Notes: generated from the letters alone by a model not told the origin. DNA of 15,966 nucleotides from Alphaproteobacteria bacterium (GCA_026400595.1 JAPLOT010000070.1:1-15966), one strand, 5' to 3'; shown: positions 6,962-14,333, counted from the stretch's first letter. Translations and numbers: made by a program.

Positions 6962-8283
6962 CAAACCCTGCTCCCCGATCCTGTGACACGGCGGATTCCG
7001 GACAGAAGTGGCTGCACCGCCGCAAAGACCTGCCGGTAGATTTTCAATCTTTCGCCATAGGCGCGATGGGCAGCACGGCGCGGGCGATAGCGGCGCCCAA
7101 TCGGCAGCCGCAGCTCGACGCCCGCGCTGCGGGCGGCGAGAACGGCAGGCCCGAGATGATCCGCAGCCCCCTTGACGACATCCAGAGTCGCCCCAATCGC
7201 ATCGGCCAACTCGCCCATCAGAGCTTCGTCGCGGCTGCCGCCGCCGATCACGGTCCAGCGCCGGATCGGGCCTGTCTCGACGGCGAGCCTATCGGCGATA
7301 TCGGCAGCAGAAAGGGCCACGCCCTGCACGAAGCCGCGGCGGAGGGCAGACGCTGTCGTAACGGCCCTCATGCCGGCGATCATGCCGCTGGCATGCGGGG
7401 CCCAGACGGGCGCACGTTCGCCTGCGAAATATGGCCAGACGAGAGGGACTGCGCCATCATCCTTGCCATTGCCCTTTGCGATGAGAGTATCCGCAAGGGC
7501 CAGGCTTGATCCGGCACAATTCGTCCAGCCGCCAGAGAACCATCCCGGCCCGAGGTGTGACATGGACCGCAGCCGCCGGTCGCGCAGCGGGGTTGCGGTA
7601 AGGACGCCGAGCACCATGGTGGACCCTAGAACGATTACGGCTCTGCGCTGCCGGCCGAAGCCTGCCGCAAGCAGATCGGCGGTGCTGTCATAGGTGCCCA
7701 CTGCCACAGGGACGCCCGCCTCCAGACCAAGTCGGCGCGCAGCTGCGGGGGCAAGTGAACCGGCGGCCTGATCGCCGGCGGCGAGCCGTGGCAAGGCAAT
7801 CCTGCGCGGCAACGGTAGCCGGGCGTAGTCCGCACCGGTCACAAGGTCCATGGCAAGCTGCCCCGTCAGCCGCGACACGAGATAGCCGGCGACATCGCAG
7901 ATCTGGCGGGCCTTGCCGTAGAGCCGGGGCGAGCTGCGCCGGAACCGGCGCAGCCGCTCTGCCAGATCGTCATCGACGGCCACGCCGTGGCTTTCGACCT
8001 CGGTGCCTTCGAAGAGCGCAAGGTGAGCCAGGACCCGGCCTTGACCATCGAGCAGAATGGGTGCCGGTCCGAAGGCCGCCACAGCTATGGACGAGACGGA
8101 CAGTCGCCGGCCCTTGAGGGCAAGCCGGATCGTTTGTTCCACCAGGCCGGCCAGACGCGCCGGCGACATCGCTCCCGTCGCACCGTCGAGCCTTGCCTGC
8201 GCCAGCACCTTGCCGCTCGACGAGATCACGGTGGCCCGCGTACCCGACAGTCCCACATCGATTCCCAGAAAACCTGCCGTCAT
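6961..8283 (-). CDS. FGGY-family carbohydrate kinase, xylulokinase-like
   Basis: This 440-residue protein has the two ribonuclease-H-like domains of FGGY sugar kinases, which transfer phosphate from ATP to a ketose or polyol in the cytoplasm. The N-terminal phosphate loop is GIDVGLSGTRA (7-17). The catalytic aspartate is probably D199 in VGTYDSTADLLAAG. The C-domain has YFAGERAPVW (285-294) and the ATP-binding motif IGGGSRDEALMGELAD (346-361). It is shorter than typical xylulokinases (about 480-500) and has an arginine-rich C-terminus (RRYRPRRAAHR), so it is a divergent subgroup. The start ATG at 8283 overlaps the stop of the regulator gene as ATGA, and the stop overlaps the dehydrogenase start. 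The substrate is unknown. Pairing with an LsrF-type aldolase recalls the lsrK-lsrF arrangement, but direct AI-2 metabolism is not claimed. Confidence 0.87.
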   Translation of the reverse strand: MTAGFLGIDVGLSGTRATVISSSGKVLAQARLDGATGAMSPARLAGLVEQTIRLALKGRRLSVSSIAVAAFGPAPILLDGQGRVLAHLALFEGTEVESHGVAVDDDLAERLRRFRRSSPRLYGKARQICDVAGYLVSRLTGQLAMDLVTGADYARLPLPRRIALPRLAAGDQAAGSLAPAAARRLGLEAGVPVAVGTYDSTADLLAAGFGRQRRAVIVLGSTMVLGVLTATPLRDRRLRSMSHLGPGWFSGGWTNCAGSSLALADTLIAKGNGKDDGAVPLVWPYFAGERAPVWAPHASGMIAGMRAVTTASALRRGFVQGVALSAADIADRLAVETGPIRRWTVIGGGSRDEALMGELADAIGATLDVVKGAADHLGPAVLAARSAGVELRLPIGRRYRPRRAAHRAYGERLKIYRQVFAAVQPLLSGIRRVTGSGSRV

Positions 8284-9026
8284 CTGAGCTCGGCCTTCAG
8301 CGTCGTGAGAAACCGATAGCGGTCGCCGCGGAAGAATGTCTTGCTCAACTCGACGGGTGCACCATTGACATCGCGGGCGATGGCGTTGGTGGTCAGCAGG
8401 GCCGTTCCCACCGGCACCCGCAGCAGTTTCGCCTGTTCCAACGTGGCCAATGCGGCCGAAAGGACATAGTCCGCGATGGCGGGTCCGGCGCCTGCGTCAC
8501 GCATGGCCACATAGAGCGACTGCCTGGAAAAGTCGGCTTTCGGCAGGCTGGGCGCGCGCTGCAGCGGCACGAGGCTTTCCTCGATGCCGACCGCTTCACC
8601 GGCAAGAAAGCGCACCCGTGCAAGTTCGAAGACCTGCGCGCCGGCCTCGAGGCGCAGCACCTCCGCTTCCTCGAAGCCAGCGATCCGAACGGTACTCCGG
8701 ATCACCTGGGATCTGCAGGCGAGTCCGCGTGCTGCCGCCATCTCGGAAAAGCTCCGCAGCACATTCTGTTCGCTAACGTTCGGCGGCGCGACGAACCAGC
8801 CCTTGGCCTGGTCCGATACAAGCACCCCGCGGTCGCGCAACTCGCCGAGGGCTCGCCGCAAGGTAACCCGGCTGACGCCAAGCAGCTTGGCAAGTTCCCG
8901 CTCGCCCAGAATGCGGCTCCCGGCGGCAATCTCGCCTTCGCGAATCTGCTGTTCGATCCGCTGCGCGACCGCATTGTAACGATGCTGCTGCTGGATAATG
9001 ATGTCGCTGGCCAATTCTGATGTCAT
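8280..9026 (-). CDS. GntR-family (HutC subfamily) transcriptional regulator
   Basis: This 248-residue protein combines an N-terminal winged helix-turn-helix (about 18-80, with RELAKLLGVSRVTLRRALGEL at 43-63 as the recognition region) and a C-terminal UTRA ligand-binding domain (about 90-240). The UTRA marker stretches ARVRFLAGEAVGIEESLVPL and ELSKTFFRGDRYRF are visible. HutC-type regulators usually repress adjacent catabolic genes until a sugar phosphate or other pathway intermediate binds. It is the first gene of the operon, and its stop overlaps the kinase start. The ATG at 9026 has no Shine-Dalgarno site; the predicted transcription start lies only 2-3 nt upstream, which suggests a leaderless mRNA. 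It likely controls the whole operon and itself through the repeats at 9029-9061. Confidence 0.93.
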   Translation of the reverse strand: MTSELASDIIIQQQHRYNAVAQRIEQQIREGEIAAGSRILGERELAKLLGVSRVTLRRALGELRDRGVLVSDQAKGWFVAPPNVSEQNVLRSFSEMAAARGLACRSQVIRSTVRIAGFEEAEVLRLEAGAQVFELARVRFLAGEAVGIEESLVPLQRAPSLPKADFSRQSLYVAMRDAGAGPAIADYVLSAALATLEQAKLLRVPVGTALLTTNAIARDVNGAPVELSKTFFRGDRYRFLTTLKAELR

Positions 9027-9028
9027 AC

Positions 9029-9061
9029 AGACCAGATTAGAACCAGATTAAGACCAGCTGT
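9029..9061 (-). repeat. Three 11-bp tandem repeats over the promoter: probable GntR/HutC operator
   Basis: Plus-strand units AGACCAGATTA (9029-9039), GAACCAGATTA (9040-9050) and AGACCAGCTGT (9051-9061) repeat with an exact 11-bp period, about one helix turn. On the transcribed strand each holds TGGTCT or TGGTTC. TGGTCT is the half-site of known HutC-type operators (the inverted site TGGTCTAGACCA of DasR/NagR). Here the half-sites are direct rather than inverted. They cover the -10 element and the spacer and touch the -35 element, so binding should block transcription. Confidence 0.65.
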
Positions 9062-9064
9062 CAA
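9036..9064 (-). promoter_or_regulatory. Predicted sigma-70-type promoter of the regulator/catabolic operon
   Basis: On the minus strand a perfect TTGACA (9064-9059) is separated by exactly 17 bp from TCTAAT (9041-9036), which matches the TATAAT consensus at five of six positions. Transcription would start about seven bases downstream, near 9029, leaving only 2-3 nt before the ATG at 9026. This is a consensus match only; there is no experimental evidence in the sequence. Confidence 0.72.
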
Positions 9065-9429
9065 TGCGGCGCAGAACCAGGCATCCTGTGATGACGACAG
9101 TGACGGATCCGCTTCCGGTAGGGTGGCAAGAGCAAGTTCGTTCCCTTTGAAGTCACCACCCACCCAAAACACCTTTGCGCTTCCGCGCCGAGTCCTCGGC
9201 CCGCCCCGGGGTCAGAATCCATTGGCATCTCTATGCACTGAGTACAGTCGGAACAGTCCGCTCTCAATCCGTTAGCGGACAACTGCCTACGCCCTTGGAG
9301 AGTCACCGACGGGCCGATACTGTTGCAAAGGTGTTTTTGACTTCCCGACGCCCAATGTTGGTTCAAGTAGCCAAGCTGTCGCGCATGATTGTATCGTGAG
9401 GCGCACTATTCGGTCGAGATGTGTCAGGC
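9065..9429. other. Non-coding gap between the catabolic operon and the dab operon
   Basis: About 365 bp lie between the promoter of the regulator operon and the stop of the zinc-ribbon gene. Short open frames exist on both strands (9061-9366 minus, 9175-9399 plus), but none has a recognisable motif or ribosome site. The stretch holds an inverted-repeat element (9149-9344) with two internal hairpins. I see no clear intrinsic terminator with a U-tract for the dab operon, although one would be expected here. Confidence 0.6.
9149..9344. repeat. Inverted-repeat element with internal hairpins, possible mobile-element remnant
   Basis: AAAACACCTTTGC (9166-9178) is mirrored perfectly by GCAAAGGTGTTTT (9325-9337). 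The arms continue outward with GAAGTCA (9149-9155) and TGACTTC (9338-9344), apart from a 10-bp CCACCCACCC insert in the left arm, giving 20 matching bp. Between them are hairpins GCCGAG/CTCGGC (9187-9200) and GTCCGC/GCGGAC (9256-9280). ACTGTTGCAAA at 9319-9329 also resembles the terminal repeat of IS6-family elements. No transposase and no target duplication are seen. Confidence 0.45.
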
Positions 9430-10269
9430 TCATGGATTGCACTCTGGGCACTCCGCCGGACCTGCGTACATACGGCCATCCGGTCGTGGAGCCCGACGCT
9501 CGAAATGACAGGCGCCGCAGGAGAGTATGACCGACCGTGTCAGTTGGGTTGCGGCACCACAGTCGCCACACGGGAGGCCGGCCTCCGATCGGGCAATGCC
9601 GAAGCCAGGCGCGCTGCAGGAGGGGCACGGTGTCGCCAACCGCGCGGCAAAGCGCTCGGAAAGCCTTGCGATTACACCCATGCGGTGACGGTTCATGTGG
9701 GCGCGCATGTCGCTCTGGATCACGGCGCGATCCTCGGGAGACTCCCGAACGGCGCGTTCGATTGCCTCCGCCACCATCGGGCGGTCCTGCACCCCCTTGG
9801 CAAGCGGCGCGATTCCATGCCCCACGGGCGAGACAATCACGGCAGTCTCAGGAAACTCGATGCGATCGAGAAACGCCTCCACGTCGCTCATTGATGATGC
9901 TGTGACCTGATCGAAGCAAGGCGCCTCGTCGATGATCATCTCGACGATCTCATGTCCTGTCAGTTCGTTCCGCCAGAGGAGAAGCTCCCGCCCGATGGGC
10001 ATGAAGGGAATCGCCGGATGTGGGCCATAGGCTCCTTCACTGGCCAGACCGACCGGCAGGCCCTTCGCATCGGCGGCTGCACGGGCCTTGGCGCGCGCGG
10101 CTTCCAGCATTGTGCCTGTCCTTGGCCTTTCACCAGTGAAGGTTCCGAAGCGGTCGGTATCCAAATCCGCCGGAACGACAAGCGTGATTCCAAGTCGTGC
10201 CAGCGGCGGAGCGATTACCTCCTCCTTCCGGTGCATGGTTCCAAGCGCTATGATGTCAGGGAGGTTCAT
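9430..10269 (-). CDS. Uncharacterised dab-linked protein with C-terminal zinc ribbons (DUF6671-like)
   Basis: This 279-residue protein has no characterised family known to me; its pattern recalls the DUF6671 group, from memory. The N-terminal domain shows TMHRKE (11-16), DTDRFGTFTGE (38-48), ASEGAYGPHPA (77-87), a DMRAHMNRHRM segment (188-198) and a run of small polar and acidic residues that could bind a ligand or metal. The C-terminus has eight cysteines in four CxxC pairs (C215/C218, C234/C237, C251/C254, C274/C277), which would make two zinc ribbons. It has no signal peptide or membrane segment, so it is probably cytoplasmic. Its ATG at 10269 overlaps the dabA stop as ATGA, which means translational coupling and suggests a role with the DabA-DabB inorganic-carbon pump, for example in zinc supply, assembly or regulation. 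That role is inference. Confidence 0.8.
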   Translation of the reverse strand: MNLPDIIALGTMHRKEEVIAPPLARLGITLVVPADLDTDRFGTFTGERPRTGTMLEAARAKARAAADAKGLPVGLASEGAYGPHPAIPFMPIGRELLLWRNELTGHEIVEMIIDEAPCFDQVTASSMSDVEAFLDRIEFPETAVIVSPVGHGIAPLAKGVQDRPMVAEAIERAVRESPEDRAVIQSDMRAHMNRHRMGVIARLSERFAARLATPCPSCSAPGFGIARSEAGLPCGDCGAATQLTRSVILSCGACHFERRAPRPDGRMYAGPAECPECNP

Positions 10270-12644
10270 GCGGCTTTTGGCAACTCTGCCATCTCACACC
10301 AGCGGTTCCCCGGCCTATAGCGGGCGTGGACCGTTCCCTTGTCGAGCACAAAAAGATGCAGCCATCCATTGTCAAACAGTTTTCGCACGTCATCGTGGCG
10401 CGCGAGAACCTCGGAGATGGCGCCGGCCGGTGCTTGGATCATGACGGAAAGGCGCAAGGGCTCGTGGACGAGGCCGTGACCGTCATCAACGGCTTGCCAA
10501 GGCAGACCGGGTTGAAGCGCTCCGCCATTGCCTTGCAGCACGCCGATGCCGCCAACAACGTTGTGTATCAGCTTGTTGCCGCCACCGAAGGCCTCGGGCG
10601 CAACCGACGACCCGTAGTACTGCAGGCTGATCCAGCTTGCGACCACCACCGGCGCGGTGAGGATCAGTTCCAAGGTGGCAAATCCCGCATCGGCCTTCCA
10701 ATCATAGCTATGCAGGAAGGCACGTCCCCGCAGGTCCGCTCTCGCGGAAACGCTGCGCGGGGCAGCGATGAAGGCCGCACATCCCGCCAGCCCCCACTCC
10801 GGCCTCACTTCCGACCAGTTGGCGGCCCGCCTCGCGACCGTGGCCTCCGTTGCACCCGGCAGACGGAGGGCGCGTTCGGCGCGCGCAAGAGATCCGGCCC
10901 GGTCCAGCCAGTGTCTTGCTCTTGCAATGTCGGGCTCATGAGTGGGTGCAAACGTATCGTCATAGAGCGCAATTCTGTCGGTTGTGGTGTCGTGTAGGCC
11001 AGCAACGAAGCGCGTGTCTTCGGGCAGCGATATGCCATGGGCAGGGAGCCCGGCCCGCGTCTCCGGATCGTTCAGCAGCGAAGCCAGCAAACGGGCCGAC
11101 ACTTCGCCGGTCTGGCCGCCACAGGCGCCGCAATGATAGGCGCTTGCATGCGGATTGTTCACGACATTGGCGCCGTGACCCAGCAGCAGGACAAGGCGAG
11201 CGTGGCCGGTGGTGAAACTCATGGCCTTCAGTACCGCTGCGGCTGTTGCAGCCTTTGACTCGGCCGTCAACTTGCTTTCGAACCACGGCGCCGGCCCTCT
11301 CGAAGCTGGCTTCGGCACAAGACCCAGCGCGTCCTTCACGAGCTTCAGGCCGTAAGCCGGCCCCGCAGCCTCGACGAAGGCAAAAGATGAGACTGCCGCT
11401 TTCCGGAACCTGCCCCAGGCTCGTACCGCGCGTTCTGCAATGCGTGCTTCCGTTTCGGCCTGCTGACCCAGATGGCTGGATGACGCCAGCCCGGGCCGCA
11501 GCAGCACGGGCAGATGGGGCTGCAACTGGTCTGTACCCTGCGCGCGGTGTGCCACCGCCAATCCGAAGAAACCGGCAAAGCCGATCGTTTCGATGCGCGG
11601 GTCAAGAGACTCCAGGGCCCGCCGGAAGACCTCTGAACGCACGTCGATGCAGAATGCGGCTTGCAGTTGCGGACGTCCCACGGTTGGTACCGGTCCGGTG
11701 AGGGCTTCAGAGAGACGCCGCTGCTGAGCCCGTTCGGTGGCGTCCTGCAGAATTGCATCGACAATCTGATCCTGCGAGGGAACCACCGGCTCGGCATGTG
11801 CGGCAACGGTCTTCGCCCACATCTCGCCCACCGGCGGCGCATGGGCCATCAGTGCTTCGTCCCAAATCAAACGTATTGCCAGAAGATCGGTCACGGTCGC
11901 ATCCGTCCGACCTTCGAGCTCGGCGTTCCAAAGCAGCCAGCGCGCGTGCTGCGACCAGCCGCCGAGATCCATGAGGAGACGGTGGAACACCGTTTCAGCG
12001 GCCTCTTCCGTGATCCCCAATCGTTCGGTGGCACGCAAGATGGCCCGTTCCGTCGAATCGGGGGCCGCGGCAACGTGAGCGCAGAAGCCGGAAAGTCCTG
12101 CGATCTCGGGCGTCAGATCGTGGCTCGCCCACTCCCGCCAGGCGGAGAAGGCACCGTGGCCGGACGCCGGGGCCCAAAGTGCCTGACCTTGATCGAAGTA
12201 CGCGCCGGCCCACAGACCGAAGCTGCGCGCAATCACCGATGGCCAGTCGGTGCCGGTGGCTCGGGCAACCAGATGGGAAACCGTCGGCAAGGCCTCCGGC
12301 TCCGGAGTTTCGCGTCCCAGCGCGGCCTTGAGTTGCGCGACGTCCTTTGGCTTCGCGGAGGCTGGGCATGCGAGCAGCGCATCGGAAAGGTCATCATCGA
12401 GAATGTTACCGGCTTCGATTGCAGTCGCATAGTCGGACCGGCGGCGCATCACCTTCACGCCAGCAACGCGAGCGAGGCGGGCAGCGGCAGTTGCCAGATC
12501 TTCATGGGACTGGCCCAGGAAGGGATTGACTGCCACCGTGGCCGCCAAAGGAAAGGCGGGCGGTATGGCGCGGCCGGCGGCCTCTGCGGCCCTCAGGAAG
12601 CTTTCAGCCCGGGCGGGGGCAATCTGCGTGGACTTTAGCAACAT
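10266..12644 (-). CDS. dabA: DabA, zinc carbonic-anhydrase-like subunit of the inorganic-carbon accumulator
   Basis: This 792-residue protein of the DUF2309/UPF0753 family, now named DabA, works with DabB to hydrate CO2 to bicarbonate in one direction at the inner membrane and so accumulate inorganic carbon. Family marks are VNPFLGQ (39-45), the beta-carbonic-anhydrase-like CIDVRSE (332-338, C332 and D334) and LLGHGANVVNNP followed by YHCGACGGQTGE (H490, C505). C332, D334, H490 and C505 match the zinc-site residues described for the Halothiobacillus protein, including the 15-residue H-to-C spacing, so the active site looks intact. A C-terminal pattern (VVGGIGVLQGNGGALQPGLP) is also typical. 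It lies 27 nt after dabB, with GGGAG 6 nt before the ATG. It overlaps the next gene by 4 nt. Confidence 0.95.
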   Translation of the reverse strand: MLLKSTQIAPARAESFLRAAEAAGRAIPPAFPLAATVAVNPFLGQSHEDLATAAARLARVAGVKVMRRRSDYATAIEAGNILDDDLSDALLACPASAKPKDVAQLKAALGRETPEPEALPTVSHLVARATGTDWPSVIARSFGLWAGAYFDQGQALWAPASGHGAFSAWREWASHDLTPEIAGLSGFCAHVAAAPDSTERAILRATERLGITEEAAETVFHRLLMDLGGWSQHARWLLWNAELEGRTDATVTDLLAIRLIWDEALMAHAPPVGEMWAKTVAAHAEPVVPSQDQIVDAILQDATERAQQRRLSEALTGPVPTVGRPQLQAAFCIDVRSEVFRRALESLDPRIETIGFAGFFGLAVAHRAQGTDQLQPHLPVLLRPGLASSSHLGQQAETEARIAERAVRAWGRFRKAAVSSFAFVEAAGPAYGLKLVKDALGLVPKPASRGPAPWFESKLTAESKAATAAAVLKAMSFTTGHARLVLLLGHGANVVNNPHASAYHCGACGGQTGEVSARLLASLLNDPETRAGLPAHGISLPEDTRFVAGLHDTTTDRIALYDDTFAPTHEPDIARARHWLDRAGSLARAERALRLPGATEATVARRAANWSEVRPEWGLAGCAAFIAAPRSVSARADLRGRAFLHSYDWKADAGFATLELILTAPVVVASWISLQYYGSSVAPEAFGGGNKLIHNVVGGIGVLQGNGGALQPGLPWQAVDDGHGLVHEPLRLSVMIQAPAGAISEVLARHDDVRKLFDNGWLHLFVLDKGTVHARYRPGNRWCEMAELPKAA

Positions 12645-12671
12645 GTCGGTCTCCCATGCATCAGAGGGTCG

Positions 12672-14234
12672 TCAGTTCAGCCTTGCCGTTCGAAAGCCAC
12701 CGATCATCCGGTCAAGAGCAGCGTTCAGATAGAGTCCATTGGCCAGGTGCACGCGCAATCCTGCCGCAGCCGGATGATGAGCCCAGAGCGGAAACAACGC
12801 CTGCGCAATGGCCACCAGTCCGAAGGTCACGAGCGCAAGGACGATCAAGGCCCATTCGAGGGCGCCAGGTGTGGGCGGTTCCGGGAGGTGAGGCCCCCAG
12901 AGCGATGTCGCAATCACATGGAAGCTGAAGTAGGCCACCGCTGCGGCCAGTGCGGCGGTAGCGGTTCGCCGGGTCAGCGCCCCCGGGGCGGTATCCGCAA
13001 GACCCTGTGCCACCAGATAGGCCACGCCGAAGATCAGGATGGCGCCCAGGGCCAGGGCCTGCGCCGACTTCGGCCCGATCACGAGGCCGAACCCCGTCGC
13101 GACCATGGCATAAAGTACGAGTGCCAGGGCAAAGGCTTTGGCCACGGCCCACAATCCGGGGATGGCAACCGGACCGGGGCGCCGTAACCGCGCCACAGCC
13201 TGCACAGCCCCTCCGGAGTCCAGGAAGGCATGCGCCTTGTAGAGCGAGTGCGCAACGATGTGCAGGAGGGCCAAGGCCCAGAGACCCAGTCCGCACTGCA
13301 GCAGCATGAAACCCATCTGCGCCACCGTCGACCAGGCCAACGCCGTCTTGACGGCGCTCTGCGTCAGCATCACCGCCGCTCCGAACAGCGCGGTGAAGCC
13401 GCCCAGCATGACGAGAGCCGCCATCGCGACCGGGCTTGCCTGAAGAAGGCCGGCAAGGCTGATCAGCAGGAAGCCGCCCGAATTGATGATGCCGGCATGC
13501 AGCAGGGCCGAGACCGGGGTCGGCGCTTCCATCACTTCGGTCAACCAGCCATGGAGCGGAAATGACGCGGTCTTGAGTGCAGCTGCAAGAACAAGCAAGC
13601 CTGCCGCGATCTGGGCGCCGATTGGTGCCCTTTCCCCGGCCGCCGCGGACAAGGCCGACAAATCGGCCATGCCATAGACCAGCCAGAGCGTGAAGGCGGC
13701 CACACAAAGTGCGGCATCACCCGCGCCCCAGACGAGCGTGAACTTGGTGGCCGCCCGCTGCGCTTCGGCGCGCTCTGGGTAGAAAAGCAGGAGTTGCCGG
13801 AGCCCGAGCCCGACGCCGGCGAAAGCCAGCAAGAGGATCGCGAAGCTCCCGGATTGCACAAGGACCATCACCGCCGCAAGTGTGGCCAGCATCATGCCAT
13901 GGAAGGCGCCTTCCCGCGCCTCGCCGTCGAGATAACTGCGTGTGTAGCGGACCACCACCCAGCCGACAAAGCTGACAAGTACCATCATGGTGGCACTCAG
14001 CGTGTCGAGCCGGAAGCTTGCCAGCAAGAATCCGTGTCCGATCGCCAGCGACGCAGGGCCGGAATGCAGCAACTGAACCAGTCCCGCCAGCGCCAGAGCC
14101 AAAGCCCCAATGGTCGCCGCTTCTGCCAGTCGCGGCAGGCGGCGCGGGCGGCGGCCCGGACTGAATGCCGCGCAGCAGGCGACCAACAAGAGCAGAAGCG
14201 GTGCAAAGACGATCAGCGGCAACGAAAGTAACAT
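12672..14234 (-). CDS. dabB: DabB, NuoL/MrpA-like proton-conducting membrane subunit
   Basis: This 520-residue, very hydrophobic protein with many predicted membrane helices belongs to the proton-translocating antiporter family (NuoL, NuoM, MrpA). The family hallmark is PLHGWLTEVMEAPTPVSALLHAG (226-248), with the conserved E in VMEAPTPVSAL. KTALAWSTVAQMGFM (296-310) and HSLYKAHAFLDSGG (329-342) carry the conserved lysines of the proton path. Its position directly before dabA identifies it as DabB, which lets proton flow energise DabA, and not as a complex I subunit. No other nuo or mrp genes are nearby. I chose the ATG at 14234, with GGAG 8 nt upstream and a hydrophobic helix starting at once (MLLSLPLIVFAPLLLLL). 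A TTG at 14279 would add 15 residues without a good ribosome site. Confidence 0.93.
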   Translation of the reverse strand: MLLSLPLIVFAPLLLLLVACCAAFSPGRRPRRLPRLAEAATIGALALALAGLVQLLHSGPASLAIGHGFLLASFRLDTLSATMMVLVSFVGWVVVRYTRSYLDGEAREGAFHGMMLATLAAVMVLVQSGSFAILLLAFAGVGLGLRQLLLFYPERAEAQRAATKFTLVWGAGDAALCVAAFTLWLVYGMADLSALSAAAGERAPIGAQIAAGLLVLAAALKTASFPLHGWLTEVMEAPTPVSALLHAGIINSGGFLLISLAGLLQASPVAMAALVMLGGFTALFGAAVMLTQSAVKTALAWSTVAQMGFMLLQCGLGLWALALLHIVAHSLYKAHAFLDSGGAVQAVARLRRPGPVAIPGLWAVAKAFALALVLYAMVATGFGLVIGPKSAQALALGAILIFGVAYLVAQGLADTAPGALTRRTATAALAAAVAYFSFHVIATSLWGPHLPEPPTPGALEWALIVLALVTFGLVAIAQALFPLWAHHPAAAGLRVHLANGLYLNAALDRMIGGFRTARLN

Positions 14235-14258
14235 CCGACAAGCTCCCGCAAGGTTTGG

Positions 14259-14270
14259 TGCCAGCTGGCA
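14259..14270. promoter_or_regulatory. Perfect 12-bp palindrome in the dabB leader
   Basis: TGCCAGCTGGCA reads the same on both strands. It sits 25 bp before the dabB ATG and upstream of its ribosome site. It could be a protein-binding site or, in RNA, a very short hairpin. No known regulator is assigned. Confidence 0.4.
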
Positions 14271-14316
14271 TACAGCCAATCAAAATTTCAGAATATTACA
14301 TCTTTTTGTCTCTATC

Positions 14317-14333
14317 GTTCTGTTTTATAGAAC
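14317..14333. promoter_or_regulatory. LysR-box-like dyad (GTTCT-N7-AGAAC)
   Basis: A perfect 5-bp inverted repeat with a 7-bp AT-rich spacer includes the T-N11-A core typical of LysR-family sites (T14319 to A14331). It ends four bases before the regulator start codon and lies about 85-100 bp before dabB. That fits a site for autorepression and for activation of the divergent dab operon. Confidence 0.55.

Noticed and set aside
6961..8283. Assignment of the kinase and aldolase to AI-2 (LsrK/LsrF) metabolism
   Set aside because: Family resemblance exists, but the transporter is ProU-like and there is no LsrB, LsrR or LsrG. The similarity supports only a general kinase-aldolase scheme.
9061..9366. 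101-codon minus-strand frame in the intergenic gap
   Set aside because: It overlaps the -35 of the operon promoter and spans the inverted-repeat element. It has no motif, no ribosome site and unusual composition compared with neighbours.
11661..12638. 325-codon open frame on the plus strand
   Set aside because: It is a shadow of dabA in the opposite strand, with no domain and no ribosome site.
12672..14234. Identification as a complex I (NuoL) or Mrp antiporter subunit
   Set aside because: The fold is shared, but there are no nuo or mrp neighbours and the gene directly precedes dabA, as DabB does.
14235..14279. TTG start giving a 535-residue DabB
   Set aside because: The extra residues would include the palindrome and ribosome site of the ATG at 14234, after which the first membrane helix starts immediately.
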